DNA of 64,000 nucleotides from JAGOBP01 sp964550855 (GCA_964550855.1 CAZKBQ010000018.1:1-64000), one strand, 5' to 3'. Numbered from the stretch's first letter, positions 17,700 through 27,563 are shown. Translations and numbers: made by a program. The notes: a model not told the origin generated them from the sequence alone.

Positions 17700-17848
17700 A
17701 CTTTATCGGAATTACCGTAGCCGCCGCATCCCCATGCGGCGGGTCACGGGCCTGGGCACGCCCGTGCGGCCATTTCTGATAAGGTTCAATGAAGCCGATG
17801 CGTTGATGGTAGAATCCAACCACAGTCCGACCCGTCAAGGCTAAACGC
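17700..17848 (+). terminator. Hairpin after the phosphatase gene
   Basis: A 9-bp stem (CCGCCGCAT at 17721-17729, ATGCGGCGG at 17734-17742) with a CCCC loop follows the phosphatase stop. No T-run follows, so termination strength is doubtful. A TAGAAT at about 17810 may be the -10 of the next gene. Confidence 0.35.
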
Positions 17849-20560
17849 GTGCCCGTTCCCCTGCTTCAAACCAAACTTTACCCGCCGCCCGACGTGAATT
17901 GGGTGCGGCGGCCCGGCCTGATTCAACGACTGGACGAGGCGTTGCGCTCAGGCGTGCGTTTGAGCCTCGTCTCCGCCCAGGCCGGCGCGGGCAAGAGCAC
18001 CCTGCTCAGCAGCTGGGCGGCTGCGCAGCCCGCGGGCTGGCTGTCGCTCGATGCCGATGATAATGATCCAACGCGTTTTTGGACTTACGCGCTGACCGCG
18101 CTGCGCCGGCTGTATCCGGGCCTGGCCGCGGGCCTCTGGCAGGACCTGGCAGCTGCGTCCGCCGCTCTCTCCGCCGAAGCGCTGCGCGCGCTCCTGAGCG
18201 GCCTGCTGAACGAGATCGCCGCACTGCCGGATCGGGTGGCGTTGATCCTCGACGACTATCACACGATCAATCACGCCGACATTCATGACACCGTCGCCTT
18301 CGTGATCGACCATCTGCCGCCGACGCTGCAGATCGTCATCGCCACGCGCGCCGATCCGCCGCTGCCGCTGGGCCGCTGGCGGGTGCGCGGCCAACTGCTG
18401 GAGCTGCGCGCCGCCGATCTGCGCTTCACGCCCGACGAAGCCGCCGTCTTCCTCAACGAACGCATGGGCCTGAACCTGACCCGCGACGACGTGGTCGCGC
18501 TGGAGGCCCGCACCGAAGGCTGGATCGCCGGCCTGCAGCTGGCCGCGCTGTCCATGCAGGGCCGGCACGATACGCACGAATTCGTACAGGCGTTTACGGG
18601 CAGCCACCGCTTTGTGCTGGATTATCTGATGGAGGAGGTGTTGAACCGGCAGCCGCCCGACATTCAAACCTTCCTGCTGCACACCTCCATCCTCGACCGG
18701 CTGTGCGGGCCGCTGTGCGACGCGGTAGCCGATCGGGCCGGCAGCCAGGCCGTGCTGGATCAGTTGCAGCGCAGCAACCTGTTCCTGATCGCCTTGGACG
18801 ACGATCGGTTCTGGGCGCGCTACCATCACCTGTTCGCCGATCTGTTGCGCGCCCGTTTGCCGCAGCTGCAGCCGGACCTGGTTCCTCAGCTGCATCGCCG
18901 CGCCGCCGCCTGGCTGGAACAGCAGGGCTACGTGGTCGAGGCGATGCCCCACGCGCTGGCTGCCGGCGATCTGGAACTGGCCGCCGACCTAATCGAACGC
19001 CACATGGTCGCCTTGATGACGCGCGGCGAAATGAACACTCTCCTGCGCTGGCTCAAGCTGCTGCCCGAGACCGTCACCCGACGGCGGCCGTGGCTGCTGG
19101 CGGCGGAGGGCTGGATTTACACGTTTGCCGGCAGCGTGGAGCTGGTGGAACCGCTGGCCCGACAGGCCGAGCAGCTGCTGCGCGAGCAAACGCCGGACGA
19201 CGCCGGCCCGCGCAGCATCGCCCGTGTGGCGGGCAATCTGGCCGCCATGCGCGCCTTCGTAGCGCAGATCATGGGCGACGACGAGCACGCCATCGAGCTG
19301 GCGCGGGACGCCGACCGGCTGCTGCCGCCGGACGAACACGTGGCCCGCAGCGTCATTCCGTACACCCTGGGGCGCGGCTATCGCATGCAGGGTGAGATGT
19401 TCATCAGCACAGGCTATTTTGAGACGCTGCTGCAGGTGGGCAAAAGCGCCGGCATCTGGACGATGGCCGCGGCCTACCACGAGCTGGCAATCTCTTACAA
19501 GCTGCGCGGCGAGCTCCGCCGCGCGCACACGCTCTATCTGGAAGCCCTGCAGCAGTTGGACGCGCATCATGCCCGCCGCATGGGCGCAGCCGCCAAAATT
19601 GACATCGGGTTGGGCGATCTACTGCGCGAATGGACCGAGCTCGATCGAGCGCGGCCGCTGATTGCTGAAGCAGTGGAGCGCATGCGGCCGTGGGGCAACC
19701 CACTCGATCTGGTAGTGGGCTACACGCATCTGGTACGGGTGCTGGAAAGTGCCGGTGATTTTGACGAAGCCTGGGCGGCCTGGCGCGAGGGCGACCGTGT
19801 GCGTCGAGCGTTCGCGATGATGCCGTTTCTGTCGGTCAACCTCGACCTGTGGGGCGTGCGTCTGTGGCTGGCGACGGGTCGGTTGGTCGAGGCGCAGCAG
19901 TGGGTGGAGGCGTGGCTGAAAACGGCCGGCGGCGACTACGCCTTGCTGACGCGCGAACTCGAAGCGATTCAAGCCGCGCGGGTGCTGCTGGCGCTCGATC
20001 GATCAGCTGAAGCGATCGAGGTGTTGTCGCCCTATCGCGACGATGCCGCGCGCCAACAGCGGCACGGCCGCCTGCTTCAAGTGCTGGTGCTGACGGCAAC
20101 CGCGCAGCGCGCGCTGGGTCAGCCGGCCAGGGCGCTCACCACGCTGGCGCGCGCCCTGACGTTGGCCGAGCCTGAAGACTACGTCCGACTGTTTGCCGAT
20201 GAGGGCGAACCTGTGCGCAGGCTGCTGATCGAGGTCAGGGCGCAGCTTGATGGGCGCGCGGCGTCATCGGAAGAGCGCGCCCGGTTGCTGCCCTACATCG
20301 ATCGAGTATTGGCCGCCTTCAAGACAGCCGCTCCCGCCGCGGCGGCACCGAATCAGTCGCTCATCGAGCCGCTGAGCGAGCGCGAACTGGAAGTGCTGCG
20401 CCTGCTGGCTCAGGGCCTCTCCAACGCGCAGATCGCCGATCGGCTGGTGGTGGCCGTCGGCACGATCAAGACTCACATCCACAACATCTACGGCAAACTC
20501 GGCGCGCAGAATCGCGCCCAGGCCGTGACCCGCGCCAACGAACTGAACCTCCTGAAATAA
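17849..20560 (+). CDS. LuxR family transcriptional regulator, MalT-like STAND ATPase
   Basis: 903 residues in the MalT/LAL layout. It has an N-terminal LLQTKLYPPP motif, Walker A AQAGAGKS at 43-50, Walker B VALILDDYH, then a winged helix and a TPR-like helical domain from about 350 to 820. The C-terminal LuxR helix-turn-helix is LSERELEVLRLLAQGLSNAQIADRL..GTIKTHIHNIYGKL. Family knowledge: an inducer bound to the sensor domain and ATP drive oligomerisation and transcription activation. The start is GTG 17849. It stands alone; the inducer and target genes are unknown. The downstream small membrane genes are possible targets. Confidence 0.9.
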   Translation: MPVPLLQTKLYPPPDVNWVRRPGLIQRLDEALRSGVRLSLVSAQAGAGKSTLLSSWAAAQPAGWLSLDADDNDPTRFWTYALTALRRLYPGLAAGLWQDLAAASAALSAEALRALLSGLLNEIAALPDRVALILDDYHTINHADIHDTVAFVIDHLPPTLQIVIATRADPPLPLGRWRVRGQLLELRAADLRFTPDEAAVFLNERMGLNLTRDDVVALEARTEGWIAGLQLAALSMQGRHDTHEFVQAFTGSHRFVLDYLMEEVLNRQPPDIQTFLLHTSILDRLCGPLCDAVADRAGSQAVLDQLQRSNLFLIALDDDRFWARYHHLFADLLRARLPQLQPDLVPQLHRRAAAWLEQQGYVVEAMPHALAAGDLELAADLIERHMVALMTRGEMNTLLRWLKLLPETVTRRRPWLLAAEGWIYTFAGSVELVEPLARQAEQLLREQTPDDAGPRSIARVAGNLAAMRAFVAQIMGDDEHAIELARDADRLLPPDEHVARSVIPYTLGRGYRMQGEMFISTGYFETLLQVGKSAGIWTMAAAYHELAISYKLRGELRRAHTLYLEALQQLDAHHARRMGAAAKIDIGLGDLLREWTELDRARPLIAEAVERMRPWGNPLDLVVGYTHLVRVLESAGDFDEAWAAWREGDRVRRAFAMMPFLSVNLDLWGVRLWLATGRLVEAQQWVEAWLKTAGGDYALLTRELEAIQAARVLLALDRSAEAIEVLSPYRDDAARQQRHGRLLQVLVLTATAQRALGQPARALTTLARALTLAEPEDYVRLFADEGEPVRRLLIEVRAQLDGRAASSEERARLLPYIDRVLAAFKTAAPAAAAPNQSLIEPLSERELEVLRLLAQGLSNAQIADRLVVAVGTIKTHIHNIYGKLGAQNRAQAVTRANELNLLK

Positions 20561-20642
20561 ACCCCGCAATCCATCGTCCGATAGATGACGGCCTCCGTGG
20601 TTTACGGCTATGCTATAGCCAACTTGAACCGGAGGCAATGTC

Positions 20643-21032
20643 ATGGCTGCTCAAACCAATTCACTGAACGTCAACACTGTGCTGGCGGCCGCGCTGGGCC
20701 TGATGGCGGCCGCGTTGGTCTTGCTCGTCCTGTCGGGCCGCACCCTGCCCCTCATCACCGACGACCGCGGCGCGCTGATCGCACTGGGCGTCATCGGCTT
20801 CGCGATGTGCACGCTGGCCGGCAGCGGCCGCGTTCCCGCCGCGATTGGCTGGGGGCATCCGATCTCGATCGCGGGCGCGCTGTTGGGCGTGGCCGCGCTG
20901 CTGGTAATAACGCTGCCGTTGATCAATGTGAAGCTGCCGGGGCTGGCCACCGACCGATCGGCCTTCATCGCCCTGGCAGTCATCATGCTGGTCAAGATCG
21001 GCCTGTCAGGTCTCAGCCGCTTCATCGCTTGA
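20643..21032 (+). CDS. Small membrane protein (129 aa), unknown
   Basis: Four hydrophobic helices are visible (for example VLAAALGLMAAALVLLVL and GALLGVAALLVITLPLINV). Family not recognised. The ribosome-binding site ACCGGAGG lies upstream of ATG 20643. Upstream, GGCTATGCTATAGCC at 20606-20620 is a near-palindrome containing a TATAGC-like -10. It is followed after 40 bp by a second small membrane protein, with which it may form an operon. Confidence 0.65.
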   Translation: MAAQTNSLNVNTVLAAALGLMAAALVLLVLSGRTLPLITDDRGALIALGVIGFAMCTLAGSGRVPAAIGWGHPISIAGALLGVAALLVITLPLINVKLPGLATDRSAFIALAVIMLVKIGLSGLSRFIA

Positions 21033-21072
21033 TTCTCAAAGTCAAACCACTCAATTTCAAGGAGTCACTCTC

Positions 21073-21456
21073 ATGCGTATCTTAGTAATCGTGCTGTTGA
21101 TCGTCGCCGCGCATTTCAATCTGACCGCCAACGTGCCCGGCCCGCAGGCCCTAATCTACTGGCCGTTTGGCGCCAACACGCGGCCCAGCCTCGCACTGTT
21201 CGGCGCGTACCCCAACGCGCCCACCCAACTGCTCTCGGCCGTCGCGGGTCTCGGCTTTATCGCGGCACTGCTGGCAGTGTTCGGCTGGCTGGTGCCGGCC
21301 GGCTGGTTCGCGCCGCTGGTGATGGTCGCGTCGCTGGCATCCATCGCGCTGTACGTGCTGTATCTCGGCCCGTTCGCGCTGATTCCGCTGGGCGTGGATG
21401 CGATCCTGTTGTGGGGCGTGCTGGCGCAGGGCTGGTCGGCAGCCACCCTGGCTTGA
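21073..21456 (+). CDS. Small membrane protein (127 aa), unknown
   Basis: An N-terminal hydrophobic segment (RILVIVLLIVAAHF) and three further helices are seen. The pattern FNLTANVPGPQALIYWPFG after helix 1 and the Pro/Gly-rich loops suggest a conserved small integral membrane family, but none is recognised with confidence. AAGGAGT lies before ATG 21073. It is cotranscribed with its neighbours on both sides by spacing. Confidence 0.65.
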   Translation: MRILVIVLLIVAAHFNLTANVPGPQALIYWPFGANTRPSLALFGAYPNAPTQLLSAVAGLGFIAALLAVFGWLVPAGWFAPLVMVASLASIALYVLYLGPFALIPLGVDAILLWGVLAQGWSAATLA

Positions 21457-21466
21457 GGCGGCACTC

Positions 21467-21706
21467 ATGAGCGAGCAGTTTTCACCGCGATCGGCATCCG
21501 ATCGCGGTGATTATTACGAAATTCGGCTGGGCGGCGAATTGGATCCGTGCTGGGCCGAGTGGTTCGATCGGTTGGAGTTGATCGCGCTGCCCGATGGGGA
21601 CACGCTTTTGCGCGGCCCCATCATCGATCAGGCCGAACTGCACGGCGTGCTGATGAAGATTCGCGACCTGGGCCTCAAGCTGCTGGCCGTCAATCGCGTG
21701 ACATGA
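21467..21706 (+). CDS. Conserved hypothetical protein (79 aa)
   Basis: A short soluble alpha/beta protein. The phrases IRLGGELDPCWAEWFD, LLRGPIIDQAELHGVL and IRDLGLKLLAVNR match a widespread unnamed small-protein family in which the DQAxLHGVL segment is the strongest signature (recollection, not searched). The function is unknown. ATG 21467 is 10 bp after the previous stop. It ends 17 bp before the convergent patatin gene. Confidence 0.65.
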   Translation: MSEQFSPRSASDRGDYYEIRLGGELDPCWAEWFDRLELIALPDGDTLLRGPIIDQAELHGVLMKIRDLGLKLLAVNRVT

Positions 21707-21722
21707 CCAATCGGGCGCGGAA

Positions 21723-22559
21723 TTATCCGCCCGCCGCGTCCGACTGATCCAGCGCTTCGTCGGCCAGGCGCCGCCCGGCCGCGATGAGGTCAGCCGCGCG
21801 GGCAAAGTTCCACAGGCCGGGATCATCGTCGAGATACAGGTGCAGCACGCGCAGCCGCACGCCGGGTTCGCGCCGCACCGCTTCGATTTCCAGCCGCACC
21901 TGCCGATCGATCAGCAGCGAGATGGCCTGGCCGCCGATCGACAACATGTTCCTCGGCGCCGATCCGTCGGCCGTGGGGCGCGGCCCAATGCGCAGCGCGT
22001 AGAGGTCGGTGGCGCCGCGCGCTACGGCCACTTGCAGCGGCAGGTGCGAGATCACACCGCCGTCCAGATAGGGCACGCCGTCCACCGTCCACGGCGGATA
22101 GTACGGCGGCATGGCTGTGCTGCTCATCAGCCCGTCCAGCAGTCGGTCGGCCGGATCATCGCCGAAAACGCGCAGCGCACCGTCGGTCAAGCGGGCGGCC
22201 ACCGTATATAGACGCGGCCCGCGCAAATCGCCAAATGTGCCGTCGGCAAACGGCCAACGACGCAAGAACCGGCGCAGCGGCTCGCTGGACAGCAGGCTGT
22301 CCTTGCCGCTGATCAACCTGAAACCCGCGCGCAGCGCCGGCACGTGCGGAAAGTTGGCCGCGGCTTCCTCGCGCCAGATGCGCGCCAGTTCGCGCACGCC
22401 GTCCAGGGTGGGATGCGCCGCCACCCAGGCGGCGTTCAACGCGCCCGCCGACACGCCCACCAGTATGTCCGGGATCAGGCCGCGCTCAAACAGCGCCTCC
22501 AGCGCGCCCACTTGCTGCGCGCCATAGTTGGCGCCGCCGCTCAATACGAATGCTCGCAT
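21723..22559 (-). CDS. Patatin-like phospholipase (RssA-like)
   Basis: 278 residues. The oxyanion-hole Gly-rich motif SGGANYGA is at the N-terminus. The nucleophile Ser is in GVSAG (35-39) and the catalytic Asp in YLDGG (about 157), so the Ser-Asp dyad of the patatin fold is complete. Substrates are usually phospholipids or acyl esters; the role here is unknown. ATG 22559 is close to the promoter-like ATTTATACTT read on the minus strand at about 22590. It is monocistronic and divergent from the histidine kinase. Confidence 0.88.
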   Translation of the reverse strand: MRAFVLSGGANYGAQQVGALEALFERGLIPDILVGVSAGALNAAWVAAHPTLDGVRELARIWREEAAANFPHVPALRAGFRLISGKDSLLSSEPLRRFLRRWPFADGTFGDLRGPRLYTVAARLTDGALRVFGDDPADRLLDGLMSSTAMPPYYPPWTVDGVPYLDGGVISHLPLQVAVARGATDLYALRIGPRPTADGSAPRNMLSIGGQAISLLIDRQVRLEIEAVRREPGVRLRVLHLYLDDDPGLWNFARAADLIAAGRRLADEALDQSDAAGG

Positions 22560-23019
22560 AACCGATCACCTCACGTTTGTCCCGACAAGTATAAATCATA
22601 AGATGGAAATGCGCCCGATCAATCCGTCATGGATCGGCGGCTCAACCCGATTGGCTCGTTTTGCCTCAACGGCCGGTCAGCCGGAGTGCGCGTCATTGAT
22701 TGGCCGACCGACTTCTCCGGCGAATGAATTCGCGTCTGGTGGGCGTGTCGCCGATCGTCGGCCTGCGCCGACGAGTTCTGGCACATTTCGTCCACGCCGG
22801 TGGACGGTCGGCCAACAGCTCGCCAAGTGCGATTGCAATCGCCAGCATGCTTTGGCGCGCACTCGGTCGGCCCGAGCCTGTTGCGCCGGATTTCACTTGA
22901 TGCTATAGTTGCGGCAGCCAGGACAGCGCACCGCTGTCATCCTCGTCCCTCATCAAACCGTTCTAAACGAGCAATTGTGATACGTCGCCAGCCGCTTGAA
23001 GGCCGACGGAAAGGACGTC
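22560..23019. promoter_or_regulatory. Divergent intergenic region with kinase promoter
   Basis: 460 bp without a recognisable gene. On the plus strand TTGCGC (22881-22886) and TATAGT (22904-22909) are 17 bp apart and lie about 115 bp before the kinase start. A palindrome GCGAAT-GA-ATTCGC at 22720-22733 belongs to the repeat family also seen near 45.3 kb. On the minus strand a TATACT-like box lies about 30 bp before the patatin start. Confidence 0.45.
22720..22733. repeat. Palindrome GCGAAT-GA-ATTCGC
   Basis: A 6-bp inverted repeat around a central GA. Its core CGAATGAATTCG is identical to that of two palindromes at 45242-45267 and 45314-45333, so it is probably a member of a dispersed palindromic family. 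Confidence 0.5.
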
Positions 23020-26000
23020 ATGATCAATCGATCAAGTCGTGTGGCAGATCGCCTTGAAGCATGGGCGCGCGCGCCGCGGGGCCAGGCGATCATTATCGCC
23101 GCTGCCGTCGCGCTGATCCTCTGGCCGGCGGGCAGCCTGATCATTGGCGCGTATCGTGCTCAGCTGCTGGCCGGCGGCTCGACGGCGATCTTCGAGGTGG
23201 CTGGCCTGATCGGGTTGGTGCTGCTGGCCGGCCTGATCTACTACGCCGTCAGCCGCCGCTCGCTGCTGAACGGGGCGCGTCAACGCGAAGCTGATCTGCT
23301 GGCTCGTGAAGCGCGCAGCCAGGCGCTGCTCAACGCCATCCCCGATCTGATGTTTCGGCTGACGCGCGACGGCACCTTTCTGGACTATCACGCCGAGCAG
23401 ACCGATATGGTGATCCCGGCGAATGACGTTATCGGCGCGAATCTGCGCCAGCTGCCCATGCCGCCGGCCGTCATCCAGCGCATGCTGGACAAGATCAACG
23501 CAGCGCTGGACACCAACCGCATCGAGGTGATGGAATACACGCTGCCGACGGTGGGCGGTGACAAGGATTTTGAAGCCCGCATGGTGGCCTGTGCGCCCGA
23601 CGAAGTGGTGGCCATCGTCCGCAATATCACCGAGCGCAATCGCGCCGAGCGAGCGCTGCATCGCTGGGCGCACATCTTTGAGCACGCGGAGTGGGGCGTG
23701 GCCATCGGCAGCGCCGACGGCCGCACGCTGGAACTGATGAATCCCGCCTATGCGCGCATGCACGGTTACACCGTCGACGAATTGTCTCAGATGCCCATCG
23801 CCAGCGTCTTCGCCCCCGGCACCGCCGACGAGCTCAGCCTGTTGATTCAGGCCGCGAATGAGACCGGCCACGCCGTCATCGAATCCCGACACATCCGCAA
23901 AGACGGCACGATCTTTCCCGTGGTGGTCGATCTGACCGCGGTCAAAGACGACGCCGGCCAGGTGTTGTATCGCGTCGCCAACGTGCAGGACATCAGCGAA
24001 CGCAAGCAGGCCGAGGCGCAGCTGCGCGCTTCGGAGGCCGAACTGCGGGCGCTGTTTGCGGCCATGCCCGATGTGATCCTGGTGTTGGATGCGCGGGGGC
24101 GCTACCTGCGCATCGCGCCGACCAATCCGTCATTTTCGCAGCGGCCGCCCGACAACCTGATCGGCCAGTCGCTGCACGATGTCTTCCCGCCTGCCAAAGC
24201 CGCCGAATTCATGAGTATGATTCAGGCTGCCCTGCGCACGCAGCAGCCGGTGCAGGCCGATTACAACCTGGCCGTTGACGGCGAGACAGTGTGGTACACG
24301 GCCACCATCTCACCGCTGCCCGACGACACGGTGCTGCTGGTGGCGCGCGACATCACAGAACGCAAACACTCAGAAGAAACGCTGCGCGAGCGTGAAGAGC
24401 AGTATCGCAGCATCTTTGAAGCCAGCCTGGACGGGCTGTTCATCAACAGCCTCGACGGTTACGTCGTCGATGTGAACCCGGCCGGCGCGAGCATGCACGG
24501 CTACACCGTGGATGAATGTCGCGGGCTGCGCTCGGCCCAGCTGGTGCCGCCCGATCGGTTGGCCGGCCTCGAAGAATTCCTCGACCGTGTGCGCCGCGGC
24601 GAACAATTCCGCGCGCAGGGGTTTGACCTGCGACGGGATGGCGCACAGTTTCCGGTGGAGATCGTCGGTACGCAGTTCATCTATCGGGGGCGGCCGCACG
24701 CGCTGGCCATTGTGCGCGACATCACCGAGCGCGTGCAGGCCGAGCAGACGCTGCGCGAGCGCGATCTGCAATATCAAAGCGTCTTCGAGTCCAGCATCGA
24801 CGGCCTGGCCATCAACAACCTGAACGGCGAGCTGGTTGAATTCAATCCGGCCATGGCTTACATGCACGGCTACACCGTCGACGAGTTTCGCCACATCCAG
24901 CCGCCGCAGTTCATTCACCCCGACTCGCAGCCGATGTTTGCCGAATACATGGCGATGGTGAAGGCCGGTCGAGAACTTCGCGGCCGGGCCATGGACGTAC
25001 GCAAAGACGGCTCGATCCTCCACGTCGAAGTCATCGGCACGCCGTTCACGCTGCGCGGCGAACCGCACGCCTTTGCCATCGTGCGCGACATCAGTGCGCA
25101 GGTGGCCGCCGAGAAGGCGCTGCGCGATCGGGAGGAGCAATACCGCAGTGTCTTTCAAGCCGTCAGTGACGGGCTGTTCGTCGACACCATCGATGGGAAA
25201 ATGGTGGACTTTAATCCGGCGGTGGCGTACATGCACGGTTACACCGTGGAAGAGTTCAGCCAGATCCCGACGATTCAGATCATCCATCCCGACTCGCTGC
25301 CGCTGTTTGCGGAATTCGTTGAGACGGTGAAGGCCGGCCGCGAATATCGCTGCCGCGCCATCGACGTGCGCAAAGACGGTTCGCTGTTTCCGGTGGAAGT
25401 GACCGGCATCCCCATCACCTATCGCAGCGAACCGCACATGCTGGCCGTGCTGCACGACATCACCGAGCAGGTGCAGGCCGAGCAGCTGCTGGAGCAGCGC
25501 GTGGCCGAGCGCACGCGCGAACTGTCGGCTTTGCTGGACGTGTCGCGCAATGTGGCCTCCACGCTGGAGATCGAGCCGCTGCTGGGCCTGATCCTGGATG
25601 CGCTGAAGGTGTTTGTGGATTACACCGGCGCCCGCATTTATACGCGCGAGGGGACCCACCTGCGCGTGCGCGCGGCGCGGGGCCAGAATCGCACGGATCG
25701 CACCATCGGCGGTGACTTCCCCCTCAGCGGCCGCCTCTCCGAGGAAGTCTTCATCCAACGGCGCGTGCTGGTCATCCCCGATCTCACCTCGCCTGACGAT
25801 CCCTGGGCCGTCGCGTTTCGAACCGAAGGTCCGACCGACATCGCCGACATCGTCACGCGTGTCCAATCGTGGATGGGCGTGCCCCTCATCGCCAAGGATC
25901 GCGTCATCGGCAGCCTGGCGCTGGAACATGCCCGGGCCGGCTTCTACGACGCGCATCACGCGGAGATCGTGCTGGCGCTGGCGAATCAGGTGGCCGTGGC

Positions 26001-26667
26001 GCTGGAAAATGCGCGCCTGTTCACGGAGGCGCAGGGCAAAGCGGTGCTGGAAGAGCGTCAGCGGCTGGCGCGCGATCTGCACGATTCGGTCACGCAATCG
26101 TTGTACAGCCTGACGCTGCTGGCCGAAGCAGGCCGCCGCCTGATCGATTCTGATGTGCCGCAGGCCGCGCGTTACCTCGGCGACATGGGCGAGATCGCGC
26201 AACAGTCGTTGAAGGAGATGCGGCTGCTGGTCTATCAACTGCGGCCACTGGCGCTGGCGCACGAAGGGCTGATCGGCGCGCTGCAGGCCCGGCTCGATTC
26301 CGTGGAAAAACGCGCGGGAGTTGAAGCACGCTTCCTGATCGAGGGCAGTCTGGGCAACCTGCCGGCCGTGCTGGAAGAAGGCCTGTTCCGCGTGGCACAG
26401 GAGGCGCTGAACAACGCCTTGAAACATGCCGCGGCCCGATCGGTGGTGGTGCGCTTGCGCGGCGACGATGACTGTGTCACACTTGAGGTGATCGACGACG
26501 GGCGCGGCTCAACGCGGCTGACCGACGACGCGAAGACGGGCGGCCTGGGCCTGACCAGCATGCGCGAGCGCGTGGCGCAGCTGCGCGGCACACTCCAGAT
26601 CGAATCAACGCCGGGCCGGGGCACGCGGGTGGTCGTCGAAGTGCCGCGCAGTAACCCGAACGCGTAA
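23020..26667 (+). CDS. Multi-PAS sensor histidine kinase, NarL/HisKA_3 type (1215 aa)
   Basis: Two N-terminal membrane helices (about 22-45 and 58-77) are followed by six PAS domains. The last three are near-copies of about 124 residues each, and a MHGYTVDE-like phrase recurs four times. A GAF domain then starts near LLDVSRNVASTLEIEPLL. The HisKA_3 dimerisation helix has the phospho-His in LARDLHDSVTQSLY, and the HATPase domain shows EALNNALKHA, DDGRG and GLGLTSMRERV. The start is ATG 23020 with GGAAAGGA upstream. The response regulator gene follows after 32 bp, making a typical two-component pair. PAS ligands (haem, flavin or small molecule) cannot be told. Confidence 0.92.
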   Translation: MINRSSRVADRLEAWARAPRGQAIIIAAAVALILWPAGSLIIGAYRAQLLAGGSTAIFEVAGLIGLVLLAGLIYYAVSRRSLLNGARQREADLLAREARSQALLNAIPDLMFRLTRDGTFLDYHAEQTDMVIPANDVIGANLRQLPMPPAVIQRMLDKINAALDTNRIEVMEYTLPTVGGDKDFEARMVACAPDEVVAIVRNITERNRAERALHRWAHIFEHAEWGVAIGSADGRTLELMNPAYARMHGYTVDELSQMPIASVFAPGTADELSLLIQAANETGHAVIESRHIRKDGTIFPVVVDLTAVKDDAGQVLYRVANVQDISERKQAEAQLRASEAELRALFAAMPDVILVLDARGRYLRIAPTNPSFSQRPPDNLIGQSLHDVFPPAKAAEFMSMIQAALRTQQPVQADYNLAVDGETVWYTATISPLPDDTVLLVARDITERKHSEETLREREEQYRSIFEASLDGLFINSLDGYVVDVNPAGASMHGYTVDECRGLRSAQLVPPDRLAGLEEFLDRVRRGEQFRAQGFDLRRDGAQFPVEIVGTQFIYRGRPHALAIVRDITERVQAEQTLRERDLQYQSVFESSIDGLAINNLNGELVEFNPAMAYMHGYTVDEFRHIQPPQFIHPDSQPMFAEYMAMVKAGRELRGRAMDVRKDGSILHVEVIGTPFTLRGEPHAFAIVRDISAQVAAEKALRDREEQYRSVFQAVSDGLFVDTIDGKMVDFNPAVAYMHGYTVEEFSQIPTIQIIHPDSLPLFAEFVETVKAGREYRCRAIDVRKDGSLFPVEVTGIPITYRSEPHMLAVLHDITEQVQAEQLLEQRVAERTRELSALLDVSRNVASTLEIEPLLGLILDALKVFVDYTGARIYTREGTHLRVRAARGQNRTDRTIGGDFPLSGRLSEEVFIQRRVLVIPDLTSPDDPWAVAFRTEGPTDIADIVTRVQSWMGVPLIAKDRVIGSLALEHARAGFYDAHHAEIVLALANQVAVALENARLFTEAQGKAVLEERQRLARDLHDSVTQSLYSLTLLAEAGRRLIDSDVPQAARYLGDMGEIAQQSLKEMRLLVYQLRPLALAHEGLIGALQARLDSVEKRAGVEARFLIEGSLGNLPAVLEEGLFRVAQEALNNALKHAAARSVVVRLRGDDDCVTLEVIDDGRGSTRLTDDAKTGGLGLTSMRERVAQLRGTLQIESTPGRGTRVVVEVPRSNPNA

Positions 26668-26699
26668 ACTGCAGGCAGAGTTAATCACCGGAGGAATTT

Positions 26700-27353
26700 A
26701 TGGCCGACCCTATTCGCATTCTCATCGCCGACGATCACGCTGTAGTGCGGCACGGGCTGCGCGCGCTTATTACCACCGAGCCCGATATGGAACTGGTGGG
26801 CGAGGCCACCGACGGCGTGGAAGCGGTGGACCTGGCGCTGAAGCTGAAGCCCGATGTGATCCTGATGGACATGGCGATGCCGCGCAAGACGGGACTGGAA
26901 GCCATCCTCGACATCATGCGCACCGACCCACAGGCGCGCATTCTGGTGTTGACCAGCTTTGCCGAAGACGAGCAGGTCTTTCCGGCCATCAAAGCGGGCG
27001 CCGCCGGCTATCTGCTCAAGGACACTGCCCCGCGTGAACTGCTGCAGGCCATCCGCGATGTGCAGAACGGGCTGGTGTCACTGCACCCCACCATCGCGCG
27101 CAAGCTGGTGGGCGAGTTGAAACGCCCGGCCGATCTGCCGCCCGCCGCCGATCCGCTGACCGAGCGTGAAGTGCAGGTGCTGGCGCTGGTGGCGCGCGGC
27201 CTGTCCAACCAAGAGATCGCCGATCAACTCTTCATCGGCGAGCGCACCGTGCGCACACACATCAGCAACATTCTGGGCAAGCTGCACCTGGCCAACCGCA
27301 CACAGGCCGCGCTGTACGCGCAGCGCGAAGGGTTGGCGCATCTGGAGATGTAA
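26700..27353 (+). CDS. NarL/FixJ-type response regulator
   Basis: 217 residues. The receiver domain has the acidic pair D11-D12, phospho-acceptor D57 in VILMDMAMP and a Lys in LLKDTAP. The C-terminal LuxR helix-turn-helix reads LTEREVQVLALVARGLSNQEIADQLFIG..TVRTHISNILGKL. It is the cognate partner of the preceding kinase (GGAGG site, 32 bp spacing). A strong terminator follows directly. It is one candidate regulator of the repeated promoter element that starts about 85 bp after its stop. Confidence 0.93.
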   Translation: MADPIRILIADDHAVVRHGLRALITTEPDMELVGEATDGVEAVDLALKLKPDVILMDMAMPRKTGLEAILDIMRTDPQARILVLTSFAEDEQVFPAIKAGAAGYLLKDTAPRELLQAIRDVQNGLVSLHPTIARKLVGELKRPADLPPAADPLTEREVQVLALVARGLSNQEIADQLFIGERTVRTHISNILGKLHLANRTQAALYAQREGLAHLEM

Positions 27354-27387
27354 TTCACCGCGCGCCCGGCGCATTCCGGCTCGTCTC

Positions 27388-27423
27388 CCGCCCGATCGGC
27401 CTGCCGCGCGATCGGGCGGTTTT
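27388..27423 (+). terminator. Rho-independent terminator after the two-component genes
   Basis: A perfect 11-bp GC-rich stem (27388-27398 with 27409-27419), a 10-nt loop and a following TTTT lie 35 bp after the response regulator stop. It separates the kinase/regulator pair from the next transcription unit. Confidence 0.8.
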
Positions 27424-27438
27424 GTGCCGGATTTCACC

Positions 27439-27563
27439 TCGGCCGATTGACGTAGTCGTATCGGCGGTTTGACGTACCGCGCGGTTTGCTGCAAGTATCC
27501 TCTTTCTCCGCGTGAATTTCCCTCGCCCCGACGATGTGAGCGCACCCCGGACACGGTAAGATG
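27439..27563 (+). promoter_or_regulatory. Shared 125-bp promoter element, copy A
   Basis: Upstream boxes TTGACG at 27447-27452 and 27469-27474 (22 bp apart, each preceded by TCGGC) are followed by CCTCTTTCTCCG at 27499-27510. The -35-like CGATGT (27532-27537) and -10-like GGTAAG (27555-27560) are 17 bp apart. The gene for the receiver-like protein starts 35 bp further on. The same layout recurs in four other promoters in this window. Confidence 0.75.
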
